In this document: one piece after another, positions 1 through 12,895 of the stretch
Layout of the letters: every line of letters starts with the position of its first letter
Position numbering within the stretch: position 1 is the first letter of the stretch
Origin: Anas platyrhynchos
Taxonomy: Eukaryota > Chordata > Aves > Anseriformes > Anatidae
Direction of reading: 5' to 3'
DNA length: 64,000 bases
Assembly (NCBI RefSeq): GCF_047663525.1
Contig: NC_092599.1
Location: 25,415,501-25,479,500, forward strand
Program-made: the position numbers and the translations under genes
Notes under the pieces: model-generated
What the model was told of the DNA's origin: nothing
Seen by the model: only the letters and a program-made list of their open reading frames with translations
The model's database searches: none

Positions 1-900
1 ATACCAGTACATACCATTAAAATATAAGCAAAAACAGACAAAAGAAACTGCAACAAAGGAAAATTGAAGCGACAATTACTTGTAACAGTCAAAAACCTGC
101 GTGCCTTGAAAAAGAAACCAAGGAATGTGTCTATTTTCCCCTTCACTGGAAATTTGAAATATAATTAAATATTTTCCAGCAGATTCTGAAAAAAAAACCA
201 ACACTGAGGCTTTGAAGCTGAGTATAAAACAAATGTTTTCAGAAAATAACACTGTTACTGAGCATGACCTGTGAGAAAACAATATGGGGCAAACTATAAC
301 CGCCATTTAAATATAAGTAGCATACTCTATGGATACAACAAGCATCCTGATCATCATGTAAGTCCTCTATGAATACTTCAGTTTGCACAAAAGAGAAAGA
401 GAAAGAAAGATTTTACTGAGACTAGGAAGCAGATGATTTTAATCATACTCAAGTCCATCAGAACTGCAATTCACTGAAGGAGCAACGGTCAAAAGAGTTT
501 AGGCAGCAATTTGCTTGTCAGCACTTAGGTCAGATTTAAGTCAAGTGAGAAGAAAACTTTAACTTTGTATTCTTGTGAACCACTGTCTCAGCGTGCCTTT
601 AAGAACAGAGAAAATACTCCTTTAATTAACACTTTCAAAAATAACTAACTCTAAAGTCTTTAATACTGCAAAAGCTCTGAGAGACTAAATTTCATGTACT
701 AGAAAACTAAGCAGAAAGTATTTACAACCATTCACACAATTCTTGTCTTAAAGAAACAAAATCAGCAATTTTGCAAACAACTTGTTCAAACATTTAAAAT
801 TGTTGACTGTAACTTGCAAAGCTACTTATAAACTTGACTGTACTGCTTGACTACTTGACTGTAACTCGTAAAGCTAGTAACAGGAAATAATTAATCTTGC

Positions 901-1083
901 CTGGGTTTTTAGCAATTCGTTATTTTCCCTCAGAGAGTTAAGCGATGACCTCAGTTCGTTATTTTCATCAGTCATTTTTCTCAAGGTTTCTCTCAGTTGG
1001 CTCATTTTTGTCTCATGCTGCTTATTTTCATCAGTCATTTTTCTCAAGGTTTCTCTCAGTTGGCTCATTTTTGTCTCATGCTG
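901..1083 (-). CDS. CCDC138: Array exon 1, long form (61 codons), CCDC138-like coiled coil
   Basis: The minus-strand exon follows a pyrimidine-rich acceptor ending tttctctag and begins CAG CAT GAG. It ends AAA ACC CAG followed by gcaaga, a GC-type donor. It is 183 nt, phase 0 at both ends, with no stop. It encodes two near-identical 21-residue repeats (QHETKMSQLRETLRKMTDENK) and then a 20-residue tail with ELRSSLNSLRENNELLK, all strongly coiled-coil (E/K/R/Q-rich with leucines at heptad spacing). From memory it resembles the coiled-coil exon of CCDC138 that begins QHE and contains a REKTKENKRLKSS-type stretch; no alignment was run. CCDC138 is a coiled-coil protein of poorly known function. 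Whether this copy is spliced into any mRNA is unknown. Confidence 0.65.
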
Positions 1084-2595
1084 CTAGAGAAACATCAAAT
1101 TTTAAAACGTGATTAACAAGAGAGTCTTTTTAGAAATAATTCCCAACTAAGTTCCATTTCAGTGTTAAAAAACAGGACAAACTTTCAAAGATCAAATTTG
1201 TAATTCTTCATGGTCCAATCTGCACATACCACCAGTAGTGAAGAAAGCAACATCCACACCACATATTAAGAAGAAATATAAAGAAAATGGGAGCCATGGT
1301 GTACAGCCTATGGATCTTTTTTTTTTTCCAGAAAATACCTAGATCTTCTCATTGATCCTCTTGTACATTCCTCAGTTAAGTCAGGTGTGGGAAAGAATTG
1401 TGAATGAAAACAAATGTCAAAGCTTTTGTTTACACTTAGCTCTTTTTTCTTTTAGCATCCATTTTAACCACAAATATGCCCAATTCTCCCTTTTTTGAAT
1501 CTTTCAAATATTCTAACTATTCACTGCTGATAGTTAAGATGCTTTAGTTCACCTGTACTTAAACACCTGTCCTGCAGTGTCCAGGAATGTATCCAATACG
1601 TGCTACATTTCATCGAATTGGAAAAAAATAATTGTGAAACTCAAGATAGTAATCTTTTAATATTTGTTGTTATTATTAGTCCACAATATAATTTAATACC
1701 AGTACATACCATTAAAATATAAGCAAAAACAGACAAAAGAAACTGCAACAAAGGAAAATTGAAGCGACAATTACTTGTAACAGTCAAAAACCTGCGTGCC
1801 TTGAAAAAGAAACCAAGGAATGTGTCTATTTTCCCCTTCACTGGAAATTTGAAATATAATTAAATATTTTCCAGCAGATTCTGAAAAAAAAACCAACACT
1901 GAGGCTTTGAAGCTGAGTATAAAACAAATGTTTTCAGAAAATAACACTGTTACTGAGCATGACCTGTGAGAAAACAATATGGGGCAAACTATAACCGCCA
2001 TTTAAATATAAGTAGCATACTCTATGGATACAACAAGCATCCTGATCATCATGTAAGTCCTCTATGAATACTTCAGTTTGCACAAAAGAGAAAGAGAAAG
2101 AAAGATTTTACTGAGACTAGGAAGCAGATGATTTTAATCATACTCAAGTCCATCAGAACTGCAATTCACTGAAGGAGCAACGGTCAAAAGAGTTTAGGCA
2201 GCAATTTGCTTGTCAGCACTTAGGTCAGATTTAAGTCAAGTGAGAAGAAAACTTTAACTTTGTATTCTTGTGAACCACTGTCTCAGCGTGCCTTTAAGAA
2301 CAGAGAAAATACTCCTTTAATTAACACTTTCAAAAATAACTAACTCTAAAGTCTTTAATACTGCAAAAGCTCTGAGAGACTAAATTTCATGTACTAGAAA
2401 ACTAAGCAGAAAGTATTTACAACCATTCACACAATTCTTGTCTTAAAGAAACAAAATCAGCAATTTTGCAAACAACTTGTTCAAACATTTAAAATTGTTG
2501 ACTGTAACTTGCAAAGCTACTTATAAACTTGACTGTACTGCTTGACTACTTGACTGTAACTTGTAAAGCTAGTAACAGGAAATAATTAATCTTGC

Positions 2596-2778
2596 CTGGG
2601 TTTTTAGCAATTCGTTATTTTCCCTCAGAGAGTTAAGCGATGACCTCAGTTCGTTATTTTCATCAGTCATTTTTCTCAAGGTTTCTCTCAGTTGGCTCAT
2701 TTTTGTCTCATGCTGCTTATTTTCATCAGTCATTTTTCTCAAGGTTTCTCTCAGTTGGCTCATTTTTGTCTCATGCTG
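2596..2778 (-). CDS. CCDC138: Array exon 2, long form
   Basis: This 183-nt, phase 0/0 exon encodes the same 61 residues as array exon 1, with the same tag acceptor and GC donor. A C-to-T change lies in the intron just past the donor (cttgtaaag instead of ctcgtaaag near 2560). Confidence 0.62.
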
Positions 2779-4290
2779 CTAGAGAAACATCAAATTTTAA
2801 AACGTGATTAACAAGAGAGTCTTTTTAGAAATAATTCCCAACTAAGTTCCATTTCAGTGTTAAAAAACAGGACAAACTTTCAAAGATCAAATTTGTAATT
2901 CTTCATGGTCCAATCTGCACATACCACCAGTAGTGAAGAAAGCAACATCCACACCACATATTAAGAAGAAATATAAAGAAAATGGGAGCCATGGTGTACA
3001 GCCTATGGATCTTTTTTTTTTTCCAGAAAATACCTAGATCTTCTCATTGATCCTCTTGTACATTCCTCAGTTAAGTCAGGTGTGGGAAAGAATTGTGAAT
3101 GAAAACAAATGTCAAAGCTTTTGTTTACACTTAGCTCTTTTTTCTTTTAGCATCCATTTTAACCAAAAATATGCCCAATTCTCCCTTTTTTGAATCTTTC
3201 AAATATTCTAACTATTCACTGCTGATAGTTAAGATGCTTTAGTTCACCTGTACTTAAACACCTGTCCTGCAGTGTCCAGGAATGTATCCAATACGTGCTA
3301 CATTTCATTGAATTGGAAAAAAATAATTGTGAAACTCAAGATAGTTATCTTTTAATATTTGTTATTATTATTAGTCCACAATATAATTTAATACCAGTAC
3401 ATACCATTAAAATATAAGCAAAAACAGACAAAAGAAACTGCAACAAAGGAAAATTGAAGCGACAATTACTTGTAACAGTCAAAAACCTGCGTGCCTTGAA
3501 AAAGAAACCAAGGAATGTGTCTATTTTCCCCTTCACTGGAAATTTGAAATATAATTAAATATTTTCCAGCAGATTCTGAAAAAAAAACCAACACTGAGGC
3601 TTTGAAGCTGAGTATAAAACAAATGTTTTCAGAAAATAACACTGTTACTGAGCATGACCTGTGAGAAAACAATATGGGGCAAACTATAACCGCCATTTAA
3701 ATATAAGTAGCATACTCTATGGATACAACAAGCATCCTGATCATCATGTAAGTCCTCTATGAATACTTCAGTTTGCACAAAAGAGAAAGAGAAAGAAAGA
3801 TTTTACTGAGACTAGGAAGCAGATGATTTTAATCATACTCAAGTCCATCAGAACTGCAATTCACTGAAGGAGCAACGGTCAAAAGAGTTTAGGCAGCAAT
3901 TTGCTTGTCAGCACTTAGGTCAGATTTAAGTCAAGTGAGAAGAAAACTTTAACTTTGTATTCTTGTGAACCACTGTCTCAGCGTGCCTTTAAGAACAGAG
4001 AAAATACTCCTTTAATTAACACTTTCAAAAATAACTAACTCTAAAGTCTTTAATACTGCAAAAGCTCTGAGAGACTAAATTTCATGTACTAGAAAACTAA
4101 GCAGAAAGTATTTACAACCATTCACACAATTCTTGTCTTAAAGAAACAAAATCAGCAATTTTGCAAACAACTTGTTCAAACATTTAAAATTGTTGACTGT
4201 AACTTGCAAAGCTACTTATAAACTTGACTGTACTGCTTGACTACTTGACTGTAACTCGTAAAGCTAGTAACAGGAAATAATTAATCTTGC

Positions 4291-4410
4291 CTGGGATTTT
4301 AGCAATTCGATATTTTCCCTCAGAGAGTTAAGCGATGACCTCAGTTCGTTATTTTCATCAGTCATTTTTCTCAAGGTTTCTCTCAGTTGGCTCATTTTTA
4401 TCTCATGCTG
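4291..4410 (-). CDS. CCDC138: Array exon 3, short form with diverged ends
   Basis: This 120-nt, phase 0/0 exon has a single copy of the 21-residue repeat. It carries three substitutions relative to the common form: QHEIK for QHETK near the start, ENIELL for ENNELL, and KSQ for KTQ at the end. The frame stays open and both splice sites are kept. The same three changes occur in the exons at 19494 and 24461, marking these three units as one subfamily. Confidence 0.6.
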
Positions 4411-5927
4411 CTAGAGAAATATCAAATTTTAAAACGTGATTAACAAGAGAGTCTTTTTAGAAATAATTCCCAACTAAGTTCCATTTCAGTGTTAAAAAAC
4501 AGGTCAAACTTTCAAAGATCAAATTTGTAATTCTTCATGGTCCAATCTGCACATACCACCAGTAGTGAAGAAAGCAACATCCACACCACATATTAAGAAG
4601 AAATATAAAGAAAATGGGAGCCATGGTGTACAGCCTATGGATCTTTTTTTTTTTTTTTCCAGAAAATACCTAGATCTTCTCATTGATCCTCTTGTACATT
4701 CCTCAGTTAAGTCAGGTGTGGGAAAGAATTGTGAATGAAAACAAATGTCAAAGCTTTTGTTTACACTTAGCTCTTTTTTTTTTTTAGCATCCATTTTAAC
4801 CACAAATATGCCCAATTCTCCCTTTTTTGAATCTTTCAAATATTCTAACTATTCACTGCTGATAGTTAAGACGCTTTAGTTCACCTGTACTTAAACACCT
4901 GTCCTGCAATGTCCAGGAATGTATCCAATACGTGCTACATTTCATCGAATTGGAAAAAAATAATTGTGAAACTCAAGATAGTAATCTTTTAATATTTGTT
5001 GTTATTATTAGTCCACAATATAATTTAATACCAGTACATACCATTAAAATATAAGCAAAAACAGACAAAAGAAACTGCAACAAAGGAAAATTGAAGCGAC
5101 AATTACTTGTAACAGTCAAAAACCTGCGTGCCTTGAAAAAGAAACCAAGGAATGTGTCTATTTTCCCCTTCACTGGAAATTTGAAATATAATTAAATATT
5201 TTCCAGCAGATTCTGAAAAAAAAACCAACACTGAGGCTTTGAAGCTGAGTATAAAACAAATGTTTTCAGAAAATAACACTGTTACTGAGCATGACCTGTG
5301 AGAAAACAATATGGGGCAAACTATAACCGCCATTTAAATATAAGTAGCATACTCTATGGATACAACAAGCATCCTGATCATCATGTAAGTCCTCTATGAA
5401 TACTTCAGTTTGCACAAAAGAGAAAGAGAAAGAAAGATTTTACTGAGACTAGGAAGCAGATGATTTTAATCATACTCAAGTCCATCAGAACTGCAATTCA
5501 CTGAAGGAGCAACGGTCAAAAGAGTTTAGGCAGCAATTTGCTTGTCAGCACTTAGGTCAGATTTAAGTCAAGTGAGAAGAAAACTTTAACTTTGTATTCT
5601 TGTGAACCACTGTCTCAGCGTGCCTTTAAGAACAGAGAAAATACTCCTTTAATTAACACTTTCAAAAATAACTAACTCTAAAGTCTTTAATACTGCAAAA
5701 GCTCTGAGAGACTAAATTTCATGTACTAGAAAACTAAGCAGAAAGTATTTACAACCATTCACACAATTCTTGTCTTAAAGAAACAAAATCAGCAATTTTG
5801 CAAACAACTTGTTCAAACATTTAAAATTGTTGACTGTAACTTGCAAAGCTACTTATAAACTTGACTGTACTGCTTGACTACTTGACTGTAACTCGTAAAG
5901 CTAGTAACAGGAAATAATTAATCTTGC

Positions 5928-6110
5928 CTGGGTTTTTAGCAATTCGTTATTTTCCCTCAGAGAGTTAAGCGATGACCTCAGTTCGTTATTTTCATCAGTC
6001 ATTTTTCTAAAGGGTTGTCTCAGTTGGCTCCTTTTTGTCTCATGCTGCTTATTTTCATCAGTCATTTTTCTCAAGGTTTCTCTCAGTTGGCTCATTTTTG
6101 TCTCATGCTG
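5928..6110 (-). CDS. CCDC138: Array exon 4, long form with altered second repeat
   Basis: This 183-nt, phase 0/0 exon is open. The second 21-residue repeat has diverged: KRSQLRQPFRK replaces KMSQLRETLRK. It introduces a proline and an extra arginine that would disturb a coiled coil. It is the most diverged copy in the window. Confidence 0.6.
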
Positions 6111-7627
6111 CTAGAGAAATATCAAATTTTAAAACGTGATTAACAAGAGAGTCTTTTTAGAAATAATTCCCAACTAAGTTCCATTTCAGTGTTAAAAAAC
6201 AGGACAAACTTTCAAAGATCAAATTTGTAATTCTTCATGGTCCAATCTGCACATACCACCAGTAGTGAAGAAAGCAACATCCACACCACATATTAAGAAG
6301 AAATATAAAGAAAATGGGAGCCATGGTGTACAGCCTATGGATCTTTTTTTTTTTTTTTTCCAGAAAATACCTAGATCTTCTCATTGATCCTCTTGTACAT
6401 TCCTCAGTTAAGTCAGGTGTGGGAAAGAATTGTGAATGAAAACAAATGTCAAAGCTTTTGTTTACACTTAGCTCTTTTTTCTTTTAGCATCCATTTTAAC
6501 CACAAATATGCCCAATTCTCCCTTTTTTGAATCTTTCAAATATTCTAACTATTCACTGCTGATAGTTAAGACGCTTTAGTTCACCTGTACTTAAACACCT
6601 GTCCTGCAATGTCCAGGAATGTATCCAATACGTGCTACATTTCATCGAATTGGAAAAAAATAATTGTGAAACTCAAGATAGTTATCTTTTAATATTTGTT
6701 GTTATTATTAGTCCACAATATAATTTAATACCAGTACATACCATTAAAATATAAGCAAAAACAGACAAAAGAAACTGCAACAAAGGAAAATTGAAGCGAC
6801 AATTACTTGTAACAGTCAAAAACCTGCGTGCCTTGAAAAAGAAACCAAGGAATGCGTCTATTTTCCCCTTCACTGGAAATTTGAAATATAATTAAATATT
6901 TTCCAGCAGATTCTGAAAAAAAAACCAACACTGAGGCTTTGAAGCTGAGTATAAAACAAATGTTTTCAGAAAATAACACTGTTACTGAGCATGACCTGTG
7001 AGAAAACAATATGGGGCAAACTATAACCGCCATTTAAATATAAGTAGCATACTCTATGGATACAACAAGCATCCTGATCATCATGTAAGTCCTCTATGAA
7101 TACTTCAGTTTGCACAAAAGAGAAAGAGAAAGAAAGATTTTACTGAGACTAGGAAGCAGATGATTTTAATCATACTCAAGTCCATCAGAACTGCAATTCA
7201 CTGAAGGAGCAACGGTCAAAAGAGTTTAGGCAGCAATTTGCTTGTCAGCACTTAGGTCAGATTTAAGTCAAGTGAGAAGAAAACTTTAACTTTGTATTCT
7301 TGTGAACCACTGTCTCAGCGTGCCTTTAAGAACAGAGAAAATACTCCTTTAATTAACACTTTCAAAAATAACTAACTCTAAAGTCTTTAATACTGCAAAA
7401 GCTCTGAGAGACTAAATTTCATGTACTAGAAAACTAAGCAGAAAGTATTTACAACCATTCACACAATTCTTGTCTTAAAGAAACAAAATCAGCAATTTTG
7501 CAAACAACTTGTTCAAACATTTAAAATTGTTGACTGTAACTTGCAAAGCTACTTATAAACTTGACTGTACTGCTTGACTACTTGACTGTAACTCGTAAAG
7601 CTAGTAACAGGAAATAATTAATCTTGC

Positions 7628-7810
7628 CTGGGTTTTTAGCAATTCGTTATTTTCCCTCAGAGAGTTAAGCGATGACCTCAGTTCGTTATTTTCATCAGTC
7701 ATTTTTCTCAAGGTTTCTCTCAGTTGGCTCATTTTTGTCTCATGCTGCTTATTTTCATCAGTCATTTTTCTCAAGGTTTCTCTCAGTTGGCTCATTTTTG
7801 TCTCATGCTG
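7628..7810 (-). CDS. CCDC138: Array exon 5, long form
   Basis: This 183-nt exon encodes the common 61-residue form with standard array splice sites. Its unit carries the rare variant aatgcgtcta near 6851, shared only with the unit near 17023. Confidence 0.62.
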
Positions 7811-9322
7811 CTAGAGAAACATCAAATTTTAAAACGTGATTAACAAGAGAGTCTTTTTAGAAATAATTCCCAACTAAGTTCCATTTCAGTGTTAAAAAAC
7901 AGGACAAACTTTCAAAGATCAAATTTGTAATTCTTCATGGTCCAATCTGCACATACCACCAGTAGTGAAGAAAGCAACATCCACACCACATATTAAGAAG
8001 AAATATAAAGAAAATGGGAGCCATGGTGTACAGCCTATGGATCTTTTTTTTTTTCCAGAAAATACCTAGATCTTCTCATTGATCCTCTTGTACATTCCTC
8101 AGTTAAGTCAGGTGTGGGAAAGAATTGTGAATGAAAACAAATGTCAAAGCTTTTGTTTACACTTAGCTCTTTTTTCTTTTAGCATCCATTTTAACCACAA
8201 ATATGCCCAATTCTCCCTTTTTTGAATCTTTCAAATATTCTAACTATTCACTGCTGATAGTTAAGATGCTTTAGTTCACCTGTACTTAAACACCTGTCCT
8301 GCAGTGTCCAGGAATGTATCCAATACGTGCTACATTTCATCGAATTGGAAAAAAATAATTGTGAAACTCAAGATAGTAATCTTTTAATATTTGTTGTTAT
8401 TATTAGTCCACAATATAATTTAATACCAGTACATACCATTAAAATATAAGCAAAAACAGACAAAAGAAACTGCAACAAAGGAAAATTGAAGCGACAATTA
8501 CTTGTAACAGTCAAAAACCTGCGTGCCTTGAAAAAGAAACCAAGGAATGTGTCTATTTTCCCCTTCACTGGAAATTTGAAATATAATTAAATATTTTCCA
8601 GCAGATTCTGAAAAAAAAACCAACACTGAGGCTTTGAAGCTGAGTATAAAACAAATGTTTTCAGAAAATAACACTGTTACTGAGCATGACCTGTGAGAAA
8701 ACAATATGGGGCAAACTATAACCGCCATTTAAATATAAGTAGCATACTCTATGGATACAACAAGCATCCTGATCATCATGTAAGTCCTCTATGAATACTT
8801 CAGTTTGCACAAAAGAGAAAGAGAAAGAAAGATTTTACTGAGACTAGGAAGCAGATGATTTTAATCATACTCAAGTCCATCAGAACTGCAATTCACTGAA
8901 GGAGCAACGGTCAAAAGAGTTTAGGCAGCAATTTGCTTGTCAGCACTTAGGTCAGATTTAAGTCAAGTGAGAAGAAAACTTTAACTTTGTATTCTTGTGA
9001 ACCACTGTCTCAGCGTGCCTTTAAGAACAGAGAAAATACTCCTTTAATTAACACTTTCAAAAATAACTAACTCTAAAGTCTTTAATACTGCAAAAGCTCT
9101 GAGAGACTAAATTTCATGTACTAGAAAACTAAGCAGAAAGTATTTACAACCATTCACACAATTCTTGTCTTAAAGAAACAAAATCAGCAATTTTGCAAAC
9201 AACTTGTTCAAACATTTAAAATTGTTGACTGTAACTTGCAAAGCTACTTATAAACTTGACTGTACTGCTTGACTACTTGACTGTAACTCGTAAAGCTAGT
9301 AACAGGAAATAATTAATCTTGC

Positions 9323-9505
9323 CTGGGTTTTTAGCAATTCGTTATTTTCCCTCAGAGAGTTAAGCGATGACCTCAGTTCGTTATTTTCATCAGTCATTTT
9401 TCTCAAGGTTTCTCTCAGTTGGCTCATTTTTGTCTCATGCTGCTTATTTTCATCAGTCATTTTTCTCAAGGTTTCTCTCAGTTGGCTCATTTTTGTCTCA
9501 TGCTG
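9323..9505 (-). CDS. CCDC138: Array exon 6, long form
   Basis: This 183-nt exon encodes the common 61 residues. It belongs to a run of 1695-bp units (8498-16973) whose exons are identical in translation. Confidence 0.62.
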
Positions 9506-11017
9506 CTAGAGAAACATCAAATTTTAAAACGTGATTAACAAGAGAGTCTTTTTAGAAATAATTCCCAACTAAGTTCCATTTCAGTGTTAAAAAACAGGAC
9601 AAACTTTCAAAGATCAAATTTGTAATTCTTCATGGTCCAATCTGCACATACCACCAGTAGTGAAGAAAGCAACATCCACACCACATATTAAGAAGAAATA
9701 TAAAGAAAATGGGAGCCATGGTGTACAGCCTATGGATCTTTTTTTTTTTCCAGAAAATACCTAGATCTTCTCATTGATCCTCTTGTACATTCCTCAGTTA
9801 AGTCAGGTGTGGGAAAGAATTGTGAATGAAAACAAATGTCAAAGCTTTTGTTTACACTTAGCTCTTTTTTCTTTTAGCATCCATTTTAACCACAAATATG
9901 CCCAATTCTCCCTTTTTTGAATCTTTCAAATATTCTAACTATTCACTGCTGATAGTTAAGATGCTTTAGTTCACCTGTACTTAAACACCTGTCCTGCAGT
10001 GTCCAGGAATGTATCCAATACGTGCTACATTTCATCGAATTGGAAAAAAATAATTGTGAAACTCAAGATAGTAATCTTTTAATATTTGTTGTTATTATTA
10101 GTCCACAATATAATTTAATACCAGTACATACCATTAAAATATAAGCAAAAACAGACAAAAGAAACTGCAACAAAGGAAAATTGAAGCGACAATTACTTGT
10201 AACAGTCAAAAACCTGCGTGCCTTGAAAAAGAAACCAAGGAATGTGTCTATTTTCCCCTTCACTGGAAATTTGAAATATAATTAAATATTTTCCAGCAGA
10301 TTCTGAAAAAAAAACCAACACTGAGGCTTTGAAGCTGAGTATAAAACAAATGTTTTCAGAAAATAACACTGTTACTGAGCATGACCTGTGAGAAAACAAT
10401 ATGGGGCAAACTATAACCGCCATTTAAATATAAGTAGCATACTCTATGGATACAACAAGCATCCTGATCATCATGTAAGTCCTCTATGAATACTTCAGTT
10501 TGCACAAAAGAGAAAGAGAAAGAAAGATTTTACTGAGACTAGGAAGCAGATGATTTTAATCATACTCAAGTCCATCAGAACTGCAATTCACTGAAGGAGC
10601 AACGGTCAAAAGAGTTTAGGCAGCAATTTGCTTGTCAGCACTTAGGTCAGATTTAAGTCAAGTGAGAAGAAAACTTTAACTTTGTATTCTTGTGAACCAC
10701 TGTCTCAGCGTGCCTTTAAGAACAGAGAAAATACTCCTTTAATTAACACTTTCAAAAATAACTAACTCTAAAGTCTTTAATACTGCAAAAGCTCTGAGAG
10801 ACTAAATTTCATGTACTAGAAAACTAAGCAGAAAGTATTTACAACCATTCACACAATTCTTGTCTTAAAGAAACAAAATCAGCAATTTTGCAAACAACTT
10901 GTTCAAACATTTAAAATTGTTGACTGTAACTTGCAAAGCTACTTATAAACTTGACTGTACTGCTTGACTACTTGACTGTAACTCGTAAAGCTAGTAACAG
11001 GAAATAATTAATCTTGC

Positions 11018-11200
11018 CTGGGTTTTTAGCAATTCGTTATTTTCCCTCAGAGAGTTAAGCGATGACCTCAGTTCGTTATTTTCATCAGTCATTTTTCTCA
11101 AGGTTTCTCTCAGTTGGCTCATTTTTGTCTCATGCTGCTTATTTTCATCAGTCATTTTTCTCAAGGTTTCTCTCAGTTGGCTCATTTTTGTCTCATGCTG
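11018..11200 (-). CDS. CCDC138: Array exon 7, long form
   Basis: This 183-nt, phase 0/0 exon is identical in translation to its neighbours in the homogenised block. Confidence 0.62.
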
Positions 11201-12712
11201 CTAGAGAAACATCAAATTTTAAAACGTGATTAACAAGAGAGTCTTTTTAGAAATAATTCCCAACTAAGTTCCATTTCAGTGTTAAAAAACAGGACAAACT
11301 TTCAAAGATCAAATTTGTAATTCTTCATGGTCCAATCTGCACATACCACCAGTAGTGAAGAAAGCAACATCCACACCACATATTAAGAAGAAATATAAAG
11401 AAAATGGGAGCCATGGTGTACAGCCTATGGATCTTTTTTTTTTTCCAGAAAATACCTAGATCTTCTCATTGATCCTCTTGTACATTCCTCAGTTAAGTCA
11501 GGTGTGGGAAAGAATTGTGAATGAAAACAAATGTCAAAGCTTTTGTTTACACTTAGCTCTTTTTTCTTTTAGCATCCATTTTAACCACAAATATGCCCAA
11601 TTCTCCCTTTTTTGAATCTTTCAAATATTCTAACTATTCACTGCTGATAGTTAAGATGCTTTAGTTCACCTGTACTTAAACACCTGTCCTGCAGTGTCCA
11701 GGAATGTATCCAATACGTGCTACATTTCATCGAATTGGAAAAAAATAATTGTGAAACTCAAGATAGTAATCTTTTAATATTTGTTGTTATTATTAGTCCA
11801 CAATATAATTTAATACCAGTACATACCATTAAAATATAAGCAAAAACAGACAAAAGAAACTGCAACAAAGGAAAATTGAAGCGACAATTACTTGTAACAG
11901 TCAAAAACCTGCGTGCCTTGAAAAAGAAACCAAGGAATGTGTCTATTTTCCCCTTCACTGGAAATTTGAAATATAATTAAATATTTTCCAGCAGATTCTG
12001 AAAAAAAAACCAACACTGAGGCTTTGAAGCTGAGTATAAAACAAATGTTTTCAGAAAATAACACTGTTACTGAGCATGACCTGTGAGAAAACAATATGGG
12101 GCAAACTATAACCGCCATTTAAATATAAGTAGCATACTCTATGGATACAACAAGCATCCTGATCATCATGTAAGTCCTCTATGAATACTTCAGTTTGCAC
12201 AAAAGAGAAAGAGAAAGAAAGATTTTACTGAGACTAGGAAGCAGATGATTTTAATCATACTCAAGTCCATCAGAACTGCAATTCACTGAAGGAGCAACGG
12301 TCAAAAGAGTTTAGGCAGCAATTTGCTTGTCAGCACTTAGGTCAGATTTAAGTCAAGTGAGAAGAAAACTTTAACTTTGTATTCTTGTGAACCACTGTCT
12401 CAGCGTGCCTTTAAGAACAGAGAAAATACTCCTTTAATTAACACTTTCAAAAATAACTAACTCTAAAGTCTTTAATACTGCAAAAGCTCTGAGAGACTAA
12501 ATTTCATGTACTAGAAAACTAAGCAGAAAGTATTTACAACCATTCACACAATTCTTGTCTTAAAGAAACAAAATCAGCAATTTTGCAAACAACTTGTTCA
12601 AACATTTAAAATTGTTGACTGTAACTTGCAAAGCTACTTATAAACTTGACTGTACTGCTTGACTACTTGACTGTAACTCGTAAAGCTAGTAACAGGAAAT
12701 AATTAATCTTGC

Positions 12713-12895
12713 CTGGGTTTTTAGCAATTCGTTATTTTCCCTCAGAGAGTTAAGCGATGACCTCAGTTCGTTATTTTCATCAGTCATTTTTCTCAAGGTT
12801 TCTCTCAGTTGGCTCATTTTTGTCTCATGCTGCTTATTTTCATCAGTCATTTTTCTCAAGGTTTCTCTCAGTTGGCTCATTTTTGTCTCATGCTG
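12713..12895 (-). CDS. CCDC138: Array exon 8, long form
   Basis: This 183-nt, phase 0/0 exon encodes the common 61 residues with a tag acceptor and GC donor. It lies in the homogenised block. Confidence 0.62.

Noticed and set aside
76-306. 76-aa and 66-aa minus-strand open frames, the latter hydrophobic, repeated in every array unit
   Set aside because: They lie in the intron part of the unit, overlap each other in different frames and have no splice or family support. Their repetition only reflects the unit repeating.
4519-4839. 106-aa minus-strand frame spanning the poly-A tract in some units, 68-100 aa in others
   Set aside because: Length and sequence change with the homopolymer length from unit to unit, the behaviour of non-coding sequence.
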